Shown piece by piece: positions 8,583 to 16,280 of a stretch of DNA of 34,170 bases. Position numbers and translations under genes: made by a program. The stretch's first letter is position 1; the number at the start of each line of letters is the position of its first letter. The notes beneath the pieces are model-generated. The model saw nothing but the letters and a program-made list of their open reading frames with translations. It searched no databases and was not told the origin of the DNA. The DNA is from JAQIBY01 sp046546095. Its GTDB lineage: Bacteria; Bacteroidota; Bacteroidia; Bacteroidales; ML635J-15. The stretch covers positions 1 to 34,170 of the forward strand of contig JBKGYK010000031.1 in the NCBI GenBank assembly GCA_046546095.1. Reading direction: 5' to 3'.

Positions 8583-9430
8583 TAATAATCGCCGATGGTT
8601 TCTTCAAGTTGGTTAAGTGCCTGCTCAAGTTGTTCATCGTCAGGAGCTTTTCCGTGCCAGGCGTGGGTGCCCATCATATAATCAACTCCAAACCCCATCT
8701 CGGTTTTCATTAAAATCATGACCGGCTTGCCTTTGCCGGTATGGCTTTGGGCTTCTCTGAGTATGTTGATTACTGATGTCATGTCATTGCCATTATCACA
8801 GGTGAGAACGTCCCATCCAAAGCTTTCCCATTTGGCTTTGAGATTACCAAGAGGCATCACCTCATCAACAGGACCATCAATTTGCTTGCCATTATAGTCA
8901 ATGGTTGAAATTAAGTTGTCAATTTTTTTGCCAGCGCAAAACATGGCAGCTTCCCATATTTGCCCTTCCTGTATTTCACCATCTCCGTGGAGGGAATACA
9001 CAAGTGAATCATTGTTGTTGATTTTTTTTGCCAGTGCAGCACCTGCAGCCGCCGAGAGACCTTGTCCCAGTGAACCTGAAGCAATGCGAACACCGGGAAG
9101 CCCCTCGTGGGTAGTTGGATGTCCCTGAAGACGGGAGTTGATTTGCCTGAAAGTTGACAATTCCTTTGGGTTGAAGTAACCACTGCGTGCCAAAACAGAA
9201 TACCACAGGGGGGAAATATGCCCGTTTGAGAGGAAAAACAGATCTTCCTCTTTTTCTTCTACGCTGAATTTATCGGGATTATGCTTTAGTATTTCAAAAT
9301 ACAGAGCAACCATATACTCAGTACAGCCAAGGCTGCCACCAGGATGCCCTGATGACTGTGCATGTACCATTCTGACAATATCACGCCTGACCTGTGAGGC
9401 GATTTTTTCCAATCTTTTGCTGTTTGTCAT
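8582..9430 (-). CDS. Transketolase, N-terminal half
   Basis: A 282-residue thiamine-diphosphate-binding subunit. It shows SSGHPGGSLGCTEYM (26-40), the substrate-region histidines near 71 and 104, the cofactor motif HGDGEIQEGQIWEAA with GDG at 149-151, and the matching Asn180 in TIDYNGKQIDG. It lacks the later domains, which are encoded 1.4 kb downstream. It is the first gene of the minus-strand run that reaches 4682. A -7-like promoter element lies 29 bases upstream. The stop codon overlaps the VWA start codon by one base. Confidence 0.93.
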   Translation of the reverse strand: MTNSKRLEKIASQVRRDIVRMVHAQSSGHPGGSLGCTEYMVALYFEILKHNPDKFSVEEKEEDLFFLSNGHISPLWYSVLARSGYFNPKELSTFRQINSRLQGHPTTHEGLPGVRIASGSLGQGLSAAAGAALAKKINNNDSLVYSLHGDGEIQEGQIWEAAMFCAGKKIDNLISTIDYNGKQIDGPVDEVMPLGNLKAKWESFGWDVLTCDNGNDMTSVINILREAQSHTGKGKPVMILMKTEMGFGVDYMMGTHAWHGKAPDDEQLEQALNQLEETIGDY

Positions 9431-9458
9431 TGTTTTGAATATTATATTTCAATTTTTG

Positions 9459-9466
9459 CAAATTTA
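9459..9466 (-). promoter_or_regulatory. -7 element before the transketolase-VWA-sigma run
   Basis: TAAATTTG on the minus strand fits the Bacteroidota -7 consensus TAnnTTTG exactly. It lies 29 bases before the transketolase N-half ATG. No TTTG or T-run lies 19 bases upstream of it, so only half of the promoter is supported. Confidence 0.45.
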
Positions 9467-9551
9467 ACAGAATATCCCGATTAATTTATCCGGAAGCTTG
9501 CCGGATTCTCAACATTTGATGAACAATTCGAAACAAGCAAGGGGGTATGAT

Positions 9552-9581
9552 AAAAAAAAGCCATCATCAGATGGCTTTTTT
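9552..9581 (-). terminator. Rho-independent terminator after the two-repeat lipoprotein
   Basis: A perfect GCCATC/GATGGC stem (9560-9565 with 9570-9575) and ATCA loop is flanked by eight As on the left and six Ts on the right, so it can work in both directions. It lies 22 bases past the stop of the minus-strand lipoprotein gene and before the transketolase promoter. Confidence 0.85.
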
Positions 9582-9602
9582 AGAACTTTGGTAAACAATC
9601 GT

Positions 9603-10463
9603 TTAATATTCTGTTTCAAAATATCCGTTGGATATCTCAATGGTTTGATCACTATTGTCTTCTACATTAAAAAAGAAAGAGCCTTTGATTATTCTGTTTT
9701 GAACATCATGTTCGGAAATGGTTGTTGAACCGGCAACAGCAGGATATGATGTCAGACTTTCCTTGTAATAAGCCATGACGGGACCATTGTTGGGGTCAAT
9801 ACTATGGCTTCCTTCGCTTATGCTGTCAGGAATGATCAGATTTATACTCTCAAAGTTTTCATTGTGTGATCCTGTGATCTGAATGTGATTTGAGGTGTCA
9901 GAAGTAACAATGGAGTTGGCAACGAAATCTGTACCGTCAATGCTGGCTGTCATTACATTAACAATATTGCTCGTGTCAATGGTGTTGATGTATTTATACG
10001 GCACTTTTGTGAATTGCCCGTTGCTGATGTTTTTTGATCCGCCGCCATCTTTATATGCCCTGAAGTTGAAAGAACCGGATATGGTTCTGTCATCTTCATT
10101 GAGGGAAGATATTCTTATCTGCCCGCTGCCATCGTTGCTGTTGCTTGTTGAATAAATATCAGAATAACTACTTGTATTTGGTGTGAATGTTCCTTCGTGC
10201 AGATTGGCAGCACTGAGAGTATACACGCCTTTTTCACCTGCATATACGGTTATTTGAATGGATTGCCCATCAGCAGAGGTCCCGTAAACGACAATCTGAT
10301 TTTCTGAAACCCGGGCGTTGGGCTCAGGACAACGCCATGTGCTGCCATCAACCAGTGCAGTCATCAATGGGCGGTTGGTATCATTGGGATCCTCTGTGCA
10401 AGAGGGGAGCAACAGGCCAAGCAGCAAAAACGGAATACCCGCCATTAAGATATTTTTCTTCAT
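9603..10463 (-). CDS. Two-repeat lipoprotein, DUF6252-like
   Basis: A 286-residue protein with a lipoprotein signal (LLLGLLLPSC, lipidation Cys22 from this start). The mature part consists of two similar units. Each begins with an MTA-x-[VI]DG-type motif (MTALVDGSTW, MTASIDGTDF), has an IQIT strand, a GSF-F strand (ISGSFNFRA, IKGSFFFNV) and ends with ISNG-F. This is the pattern of Bacteroidota lipoproteins classed as DUF6252, here duplicated in tandem. The function is unknown; it is probably attached to the inner leaflet of the outer membrane. An alternative ATG six bases upstream (10469) adds MI. It is a single-gene unit, with its own -7 box at 10489-10496 and a strong terminator at 9552-9581. 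Confidence 0.75.
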   Translation of the reverse strand: MKKNILMAGIPFLLLGLLLPSCTEDPNDTNRPLMTALVDGSTWRCPEPNARVSENQIVVYGTSADGQSIQITVYAGEKGVYTLSAANLHEGTFTPNTSSYSDIYSTSNSNDGSGQIRISSLNEDDRTISGSFNFRAYKDGGGSKNISNGQFTKVPYKYINTIDTSNIVNVMTASIDGTDFVANSIVTSDTSNHIQITGSHNENFESINLIIPDSISEGSHSIDPNNGPVMAYYKESLTSYPAVAGSTTISEHDVQNRIIKGSFFFNVEDNSDQTIEISNGYFETEY

Positions 10464-10488
10464 AATCATTTGGTTTATTATATGGTAA

Positions 10489-10519
10489 CAAAGATACTAA
10501 TTTTAAGACTATAAAAAAA
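10489..10519 (-). promoter_or_regulatory. Promoter for the two-repeat lipoprotein
   Basis: On the minus strand TTTT (10516-10519), 19 bases, then TATCTTTG (10489-10496). The -7 box matches TAnnTTTG fully and the -33 box differs by one base. The -33 box falls in the T-run of the terminator-like element of the upstream gene. Confidence 0.6.
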
Positions 10520-10540
10520 GCCTGAGGGTTGCCTGAGCTT
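10513..10540 (-). terminator. Imperfect terminator-like hairpin after the YfcH-type gene
   Basis: On the minus strand AAGC...GCTT and AGG...CCT can pair around a CAAC loop with a small internal loop, followed by a run of seven Ts. It lies 13 bases after the epimerase stop. The stem is weak, and the sequence also contains the direct repeat GCCTGAG twice. Confidence 0.4.
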
Positions 10541-10552
10541 ATCGCTTTATTT

Positions 10553-11434
10553 TTATTTCTTCGTTTTGTTGTTTCGGGACATTGTTTCCAGACTGGATGA
10601 AATGGCTTGTTCTATCTGGTCTTTTTGATATGTAAACCCTGCCTCCAATAAACGCTTGGGGATCACAATGGGATTATTGATTACAGTCATCAGGCCTTTT
10701 CCAAAAACAATGTTCAGAAATATCGGAGGAATGATGAACCTGGCTTTTTTATTCAGGGCATCAGCAAGTGCATGCGTGAACTCTTCGTTTGTGATAATGG
10801 CCGGAGCAACCAAATTGTATATTCCATGCAGGCTTGCATCCTCGGTGCTTTGTTGATAAAAACTGATCAGATCATCAATATGAATAAATGGCATGGGATA
10901 TTCACCGTGTCCGATTTTTCCGCCCAGACCCAAACGAAATATGGGATACATTTTTTTTAAAACTCCGCCGTTACCAATGACAACTCCCAGCCTGGCAATA
11001 ATTACCCGGGTTTTTGTTTTATCTGTTTTTGTGAAAGGCGCCTCCCATTCCTTACAGACTTCACCCAAAAAATTGTCTGCAAAGTCTTTGCTGCATTCGT
11101 CATGATAGTGGATGTTGTTGTAGATACCAATGGCTGATGTACTGATAAGCAATGCTGGTGGATTGTCGCTTTCTTCTATGGCTGTAGCTATATTGTGACT
11201 GGTGATGGCACGGCTGTTAAATATCTTCTTCTTGTTCGATCCGGTCCAGCGTTTGGTGATAGGATAACCTGCAGTATGGATAACTACATCAACACCATCC
11301 AGAAGATCTGCCAGTTTATCTTTGCTGTACAGTACATCTCTTGGCACACTGACAACTTTTTGTCCGGTTTTGATAAAGTGGCTTTTGATGTTTTTACCCA
11401 AAAAACCACTTGCCCCTGTAATGGCAATTATCAT
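10553..11434 (-). CDS. TIGR01777 (YfcH-like) NAD-dependent epimerase family protein
   Basis: A 293-residue extended-SDR protein. The Rossmann motif ITGASGFLGKNI places the GxxGxxG glycines at 7, 10 and 13. The central part carries HTAGYPI and RLGVVIGNGGVLKKM, and the C-terminal DUF1731-like end carries IPKRLLEAGFTY. These are the marks of the TIGR01777/YfcH family, whose substrate is unknown. In plants a relative (GC1/SulA homolog) affects plastid division, but that does not define a role here. Its start overlaps the cdaA stop by four bases (ATGA), so it is translationally coupled to the cyclic-di-AMP synthase. Confidence 0.88.
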   Translation of the reverse strand: MIIAITGASGFLGKNIKSHFIKTGQKVVSVPRDVLYSKDKLADLLDGVDVVIHTAGYPITKRWTGSNKKKIFNSRAITSHNIATAIEESDNPPALLISTSAIGIYNNIHYHDECSKDFADNFLGEVCKEWEAPFTKTDKTKTRVIIARLGVVIGNGGVLKKMYPIFRLGLGGKIGHGEYPMPFIHIDDLISFYQQSTEDASLHGIYNLVAPAIITNEEFTHALADALNKKARFIIPPIFLNIVFGKGLMTVINNPIVIPKRLLEAGFTYQKDQIEQAISSSLETMSRNNKTKK

Positions 11435-12210
11435 TGTCCAACCTCCTTCATTAAAAACTTTTTCAACCTGTCCTCCGATTTGATAGCATATAATCTTCCT
11501 TCTTTAGAAACGCTTATTTCGCCTGTTTGTTCTGAAATAATGATAACAATGCTGTCTGTTCTTTCTGTCATGCCAATGCCCGCTCTGTGTCTTAATCCGA
11601 GTTTTTTGGGAATTTCCTGGCTTTGTGATACCGGCAGAACACAGCCTGCAGCCTTGATTTTATCTTTTACTATGATGAGTGCCCCATCGTGCAAGGGAGC
11701 ATTTTTATAAAAAATATTTCCAATCAGCCTGTCCGAAATGTCTGCATTGATAATTTCTCCGCTGCTGATATGTGTTTTGAGGTCAGAATGGCGTGAAATA
11801 ACAATCAATCCGCCAAGAAAATTTTCTGCAAGATAAACAGAAGCCTGAACGATGGTATCGATTTTAGATTTGCTTACCGGAGCAGAGCGCTTAAAATATT
11901 TGACAAAAGGTAAATGCTGGTTGATGAAGCTCTGGTTTCCTATCATCAGTAAAAATTGTCTGATCTCCTGTTGAAAAACGATCAGGAGAGCAATCACACC
12001 AACACCGATGACTTGCCCCAGAATTGAGCCAAGTAATTCCATATTCATTGCCTTGACGATCAACCAGAACAAATAAATAGAAAATATCCCCACAAAAATG
12101 CGAATGGCAACTGTTCCACGGATCAACATATATAACTGGTAAAGCAGAAATGCTACCAGAAAAATGTCAACCACATCAAGAAAACGGACACTGATAAATG
12201 CATGCATCAT
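11431..12210 (-). CDS. cdaA: Diadenylate cyclase (CdaA type)
   Basis: A 259-residue membrane enzyme that joins two ATP to make cyclic di-AMP. Three membrane helices lie in the first 90 residues (about 12-30, 36-54 and 60-82). The DAC domain follows, with the catalytic DGA motif at 175-177 (APLHDGALII) and the RHR motif at 207-209 (LGLRHRAGIGMTE). The CdaA topology is complete. Cyclic di-AMP controls potassium and osmolyte handling and wall stress in other phyla; Bacteroidota usually encode this one enzyme. It lies between folP (39-base gap) and the YfcH-type gene (4-base overlap) in one direction. Confidence 0.95.
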   Translation of the reverse strand: MMHAFISVRFLDVVDIFLVAFLLYQLYMLIRGTVAIRIFVGIFSIYLFWLIVKAMNMELLGSILGQVIGVGVIALLIVFQQEIRQFLLMIGNQSFINQHLPFVKYFKRSAPVSKSKIDTIVQASVYLAENFLGGLIVISRHSDLKTHISSGEIINADISDRLIGNIFYKNAPLHDGALIIVKDKIKAAGCVLPVSQSQEIPKKLGLRHRAGIGMTERTDSIVIIISEQTGEISVSKEGRLYAIKSEDRLKKFLMKEVGQ

Positions 12211-12249
12211 AAGAAAGCCGAAGATATAAAAAATGATTGAAATTTGTAC

Positions 12250-13110
12250 TTACCAATTTGGATTTATGCTGCTTTCCATTTTTTTCATAATCCGGACAAC
12301 CTGTTTTGCCTCTGCTACATCATGAACCCTGAGCAAATCTGCACCTTTTGATATTGCAAGTGTGTGCAGGCTTGTGGTTCCGTTGAGACTCTCCTCAGGG
12401 CTGATGTCAAAAAGGCGGGTGATCATGCTTTTTCTTGAAATGCCTGCCAGCACCGGACACTCCAGGGCTGCCAGCCTGTCCATATAATTGAAAAGCTCAT
12501 AGTTGTGATCCAGTGTTTTACCAAATCCAAAGCCGGGGTCAATGATGATGTCCCTTACACCTTTTTCCCTGAGTACAGCCAGTTTTTGGTGAAAGTAACG
12601 CATAACATCAGCCACAATGTCCGCATACTCAGGGTTTTCTTGCATGCCGGCCGGTGTGCCTTTCATATGCATCATGATGTAGGGGGTGTTCGTCTCAGCA
12701 ATAAAATCAACCATGGATTTATCCATTTCTCCGGCAGAAATATCATTGATGATGCCTGCTTTATATTGGCTGACTGCCTTTTCAGCTATCTCTGCCCTGA
12801 ATGTGTCCACAGATATGGGTATGTCAGGTTCTGATTCCCTGATCACAGCCAACGCCGGTTCCAGCCTGTTCCACTCTTCTTCAGCCGGTATGACTTCTGC
12901 ACCCGGACGTGAAGACATGCCACCAAGGTCAATGATATCGGCACCTTCATCAATAATCTGCACTACCCGTGCCTTGACTTTTTCTGTAGCCAGATATTTT
13001 CCGCCATCATAAAATGAATCCGGGGTAACATTGAGTATGCCCATGATTTTAACTGTGTCAAAATCTATGAGTTTTCCCTGTATATTGATTGTGTGTCTTT
13101 GAGTAAACAT
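12250..13110 (-). CDS. folP: Dihydropteroate synthase
   Basis: A 286-residue TIM-barrel enzyme that joins p-aminobenzoate to dihydropterin pyrophosphate in folate synthesis. Diagnostic motifs: MGILNVTPDSFYDGGKY near residue 24, IIDLGGMSSRPGAE at about 60-73, ISVDTFRAE, the pterin-site stretch IIDPGFGFGKTLDHNYEL, and ISRKSMI. The length is normal. It heads the minus-strand run folP-cdaA-epimerase. The 53-base space to tmk, which points the other way, must hold promoters for both, but I see no full consensus in it. Confidence 0.96.
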   Translation of the reverse strand: MFTQRHTINIQGKLIDFDTVKIMGILNVTPDSFYDGGKYLATEKVKARVVQIIDEGADIIDLGGMSSRPGAEVIPAEEEWNRLEPALAVIRESEPDIPISVDTFRAEIAEKAVSQYKAGIINDISAGEMDKSMVDFIAETNTPYIMMHMKGTPAGMQENPEYADIVADVMRYFHQKLAVLREKGVRDIIIDPGFGFGKTLDHNYELFNYMDRLAALECPVLAGISRKSMITRLFDISPEESLNGTTSLHTLAISKGADLLRVHDVAEAKQVVRIMKKMESSINPNW

Positions 13111-13163
13111 TTTTTTTAATCATCTTTGTTGAGCGTGATAAAAATAATACAAATTAACAGCTT

Positions 13164-13853
13164 ATGAAATTTCTTGTGATCGAAGGCCTTGATGGCTCGG
13201 GAAAATCTACCCAGGTGCAATTGTTAAAACAATGGCTTGAAGATAAGGATCAACCATATGAATATCTGCATTTTCCGCGTACAGATTCCCCGGTCTATGG
13301 TGAGTTGGTTGCCAGATTTCTCAGGGGAGAGTTTGGCAGAAACGAAGATGTCAACCCTTATCTGGTGGCCTTGTTGTTTGCCGGCGATCAGGCCAGTGCT
13401 GCCGATAGCATTGAAAGATGGAAAGCTGAAAATAAATTCGTGCTCGTGGACAGATATGTTTATTCAAATATGGCGTACCAGGCTGCGAAATTTGATGCTG
13501 AAAAGGATCAAACAGAATTGATGAACTGGATTATAAAGACGGAATTCGATCATTTCAAAATTCCTGTTCCCGACCTCAGCCTTTATCTGAAAGTACCTGT
13601 TGACTTTGTGAAAAACCGCCTCGCCAGCCTACGAACAGGATCGGAAAGGGAATATCTTAAGGGGAAAAATGATATTCATGAGGCTGATATTAAATTTCAA
13701 TTGAAAGTACGACAAATGTACCAGACCATCGCAGAAAAAATCGATAATCTTCATATCCTGGATTGTAGCGATCAGTATGGAAATATGATGGCTGCTGAAG
13801 ATATATTTCAAAGAATGATTGAACACCTGAAAGGAGAAAAAATTCTAAAATAA
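13164..13853 (+). CDS. tmk: Thymidylate kinase
   Basis: A 229-residue dTMP kinase. It has the P-loop IEGLDGSGKST (Gly8 to Thr16), the FPRTDSPVYG nucleotide-binding stretch, DRYVYSNMAYQ as the conserved DRY-type motif, and the LID region near RTGSEREYLKGKNDIHEAD. It phosphorylates dTMP to dTDP with ATP. It is about 15-20 residues longer than the E. coli enzyme. It is divergent from folP, with no obvious cotranscribed partner. Confidence 0.92.
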   Translation: MKFLVIEGLDGSGKSTQVQLLKQWLEDKDQPYEYLHFPRTDSPVYGELVARFLRGEFGRNEDVNPYLVALLFAGDQASAADSIERWKAENKFVLVDRYVYSNMAYQAAKFDAEKDQTELMNWIIKTEFDHFKIPVPDLSLYLKVPVDFVKNRLASLRTGSEREYLKGKNDIHEADIKFQLKVRQMYQTIAEKIDNLHILDCSDQYGNMMAAEDIFQRMIEHLKGEKILK

Positions 13854-13890
13854 ACCTGATTTTTGTCATCCTAAATCCAATAGCATTTTA

Positions 13891-13898
13891 TAAATTTG
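13891..13898 (+). promoter_or_regulatory. -7-like element before the BT_3928-tpiA-prmA run
   Basis: TAAATTTG fits TAnnTTTG exactly and lies 37 bases before the ATG at 13935. No TTTG or T-run lies 19 bases upstream of it, so only the -7 box is supported. Confidence 0.35.
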
Positions 13899-13934
13899 GG
13901 GTTTGGAAATCTTAATAAAAATAATCACGTCAGT

Positions 13935-15521
13935 ATGAAAGCAATAAGTAACATTTTCAGAATCATCATCGGAATAGTTTTTGTTTTTTCCGGATTTGTT
14001 AAGGTGGTTGATCCGATGGGTGTTCAGTTTAAGTTCATTGACTATTTTAATGCCATGGGGCTCGAGTTCCTACAGCCTGCAGCTTTGACTTTTGGCGTAA
14101 TTCTGTCCGTGGCAGAACTTCTCCTTGGAATCTCACTTTTGTTTAATCTTAAACCACGCCTGGGCGCCTGGGGTGTCATGTTATTCATGGCTGTTTTTCT
14201 GCCCCTGACACTTTGGATAGCCATTGCCAATCCTGTGCAGGACTGTGGATGTTTTGGGGATGCAATAATCTTATCAAACTGGGCTACATTCTGGAAAAAT
14301 GTTATAATCATGTTCCTTGTCGTTGTGGTATTCCTGCAGCGTAATAAATTCAAACCGCTGATGCCGGGAGGATTTCAGGTATTTCTTCTATTTGTGTTTG
14401 CTGCCGGCACGATTTGGATAAGTGTGCACAGCATCCGACATCTCCCATTGGTGGATTTCAGACCATACAGTATTGGAGAAAATATTCAGGCCGGAATGGA
14501 AGTTCCCGAATCCGAAAAAGACAATATGCCGGAATATGAAACAATAATTGTATATGAAAACAAGAATACAGGAGAGTTAAAAGAATTTGATGTTGACAAT
14601 CTGCCGGAAAATGAGAATGAGTGGGAATGGCATGAAACAAAGAATGAACTTGTGAAAGAAGGTTATACTCCTCCAATACATGATTTTAGCATTACTACAA
14701 TGCCGTTGGATTATGACGCAGGCAAGGCAGCCGAAGAAATCTCACAGGAAAAACTGTTTGAAATAACATACCGCTTTGAGGCAGATGGCATGGAGGATGA
14801 GTTTTTTATTGATAATCTGCCCAGTGAAGACAACTGGCAGTTTGTTGCTGTGAATGCAGATGTGCAGGTAAGACCTGAAAACCTTGGCTTGATTTATGAA
14901 AAAGAGGGTGAAACCAGAGAATTTACATTGTTCGATTTGCCGGATGAAGACTGGATGTTTGTAGATGCTGTATATTACAACGATGCATCAAATCTCCAGG
15001 GAGAACCTGATGCACCCGAAGATGTGACTGATCTTGTTCTCAACGATGACAGATATACATTTTTTATTACAAGCTGGGATGTGACATCAGCAAAAAGAAA
15101 GCATATCGAAGAACTCAAGAACCTGCACGGATATTGTGAAACAAAGGATTATCCATTCCTTTTTATTACTGCTTCAACTGAGGAAGTTGTGAAAGAATTT
15201 GTCGAAGAGACGGATGTGTCATTTGATTTCTACAATATGGATCCCATCACCATCAAAACAATTGTCCGTTCCAATCCGGGCATCATTCTTCTTAAAAATG
15301 GAACCATACTCAATAAATGGCATATCAATGATGTGCCCGTAGTGGATGAGCTCGACGAAAGACTCCTGGCACAGTCAATGCAAAAACAGGTGAAAAAATC
15401 AAATCTCAATTTGTATCTCTGGCTTAGTCTTTGTATGTTTTTGATAGTTGCACTTTCGCATTTGCTTGTGAATTACTTAAAAAAAAAACACATTATCTTA
15501 GATAAAAAATCATGGCGATGA
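13935..15521 (+). CDS. BT_3928-like DoxX/MauE membrane protein with thioredoxin-like part
   Basis: A 528-residue protein. Five membrane helices fill the first 190 residues in a DoxX/MauE-like layout, including DCGCFGDA with Cys104 and Cys106, a motif shared with MauE-type redox membrane proteins. The following region resembles BT_3928 family proteins: a YENKNTGELKEF unit (about 199-242) leading to PPIHDFSI. Two further acidic units of the same type (about 274-315 and 316-350) follow. The thioredoxin-like domain (YTFFITSWDVTSAKRKHIEEL onward) lacks a CxxC motif. A final membrane helix lies near residues 492-515. A redox or disulfide role is inferred only. I chose ATG 13935 rather than an upstream TTG. 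It overlaps tpiA by four to ten bases. Confidence 0.78.
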   Translation: MKAISNIFRIIIGIVFVFSGFVKVVDPMGVQFKFIDYFNAMGLEFLQPAALTFGVILSVAELLLGISLLFNLKPRLGAWGVMLFMAVFLPLTLWIAIANPVQDCGCFGDAIILSNWATFWKNVIIMFLVVVVFLQRNKFKPLMPGGFQVFLLFVFAAGTIWISVHSIRHLPLVDFRPYSIGENIQAGMEVPESEKDNMPEYETIIVYENKNTGELKEFDVDNLPENENEWEWHETKNELVKEGYTPPIHDFSITTMPLDYDAGKAAEEISQEKLFEITYRFEADGMEDEFFIDNLPSEDNWQFVAVNADVQVRPENLGLIYEKEGETREFTLFDLPDEDWMFVDAVYYNDASNLQGEPDAPEDVTDLVLNDDRYTFFITSWDVTSAKRKHIEELKNLHGYCETKDYPFLFITASTEEVVKEFVEETDVSFDFYNMDPITIKTIVRSNPGIILLKNGTILNKWHINDVPVVDELDERLLAQSMQKQVKKSNLNLYLWLSLCMFLIVALSHLLVNYLKKKHIILDKKSWR

Positions 15522-16279
15522 AACCACGGATATTGGCTGCAAATTGGAAAATGAATACTGACCTGCAGGAGGGAAAGAAACTTGCTGCAGATATCAACAA
15601 ACACGTACAGGGTGCGGCAATCGATCCGCGCATACAGGTGATATTGGGAGTGCCCTTTACTCACCTTTCCGAAATTGCCGGAATCCTGGATTACAAGCGT
15701 ATTTCAATAGCTGCACAAAATTGTGCAGATCATGAATCCGGTGCATATACAGGAGAGATTTCACCGGTCATGATAAAATCTACCGGAGCTCATTATGTTA
15801 TCCTGGGACACAGCGAGCGTAGAAACATATACAAAGAATCTTATGACTCCATAAAATCAAAAGTAGACCTTTGCCTGAAAAATGCACTGAGACCGATTTT
15901 CTGTTGCGGAGAAAACCTGGATGAACGAAATGAAGACAGACATAAAGAAGTCGTAAAAGAACAGCTTCAGGCATCATTGTTTCATATTGATAGTGAAAAC
16001 ATGAAACGATGTGTAATAGCCTATGAACCTGTCTGGGCTATTGGGACAGGAGAAACCGCCTCGCCGGAACAGGCTCAGGAGATGCATGCCTGGATCAGAG
16101 AACTTCTGAATAGACAGTATCCTGATTTGAATGCTGATGATATTCCTTTGCTTTATGGAGGAAGTGTGAAGCCTGAGAATGCTTCTGATTTGTTCAAAAT
16201 GAATGACATTAACGGAGGCCTTGTTGGTGGTGCATCACTAAAAACCAAATCATTTCTTGATATACTAAAAGCCTTTTAA
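15512..16279 (+). CDS. tpiA: Triosephosphate isomerase
   Basis: A 255-residue glycolytic enzyme interconverting dihydroxyacetone phosphate and glyceraldehyde 3-phosphate. Catalytic residues are clear: Lys13 in ANWKMN, His100 in ILGHSERR, and Glu172 in AYEPVWAIGTG, with the phosphate loop YGGSVKPEN. Two in-frame ATG codons at 15512 and 15518 are possible; the second gives an ATGA overlap with the preceding stop and a start more typical of the family. One base separates it from prmA. Confidence 0.97.
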   Translation: MAMKPRILAANWKMNTDLQEGKKLAADINKHVQGAAIDPRIQVILGVPFTHLSEIAGILDYKRISIAAQNCADHESGAYTGEISPVMIKSTGAHYVILGHSERRNIYKESYDSIKSKVDLCLKNALRPIFCCGENLDERNEDRHKEVVKEQLQASLFHIDSENMKRCVIAYEPVWAIGTGETASPEQAQEMHAWIRELLNRQYPDLNADDIPLLYGGSVKPENASDLFKMNDINGGLVGGASLKTKSFLDILKAF

Positions 16280-16280
16280 T

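Noticed and set aside
6206..9430. Transketolase broken by a frameshift or by insertion of a foreign gene.
   Set aside because: Both halves have proper starts, stops and complete domains, and the two-gene transketolase form is well known. Only the gene between them is unusual.
9498..9728. Plus-strand reading frame of 76 codons.
   Set aside because: It runs through a strong terminator hairpin and into the 3' end of the minus-strand lipoprotein gene, and its product has no recognisable features.
13896..13934. Upstream TTG start for the BT_3928-like gene adding 13 residues.
   Set aside because: The added residues are polar and would precede the first membrane helix; the ATG at 13935 gives the usual family start, and the extension overlaps the -7-like box.
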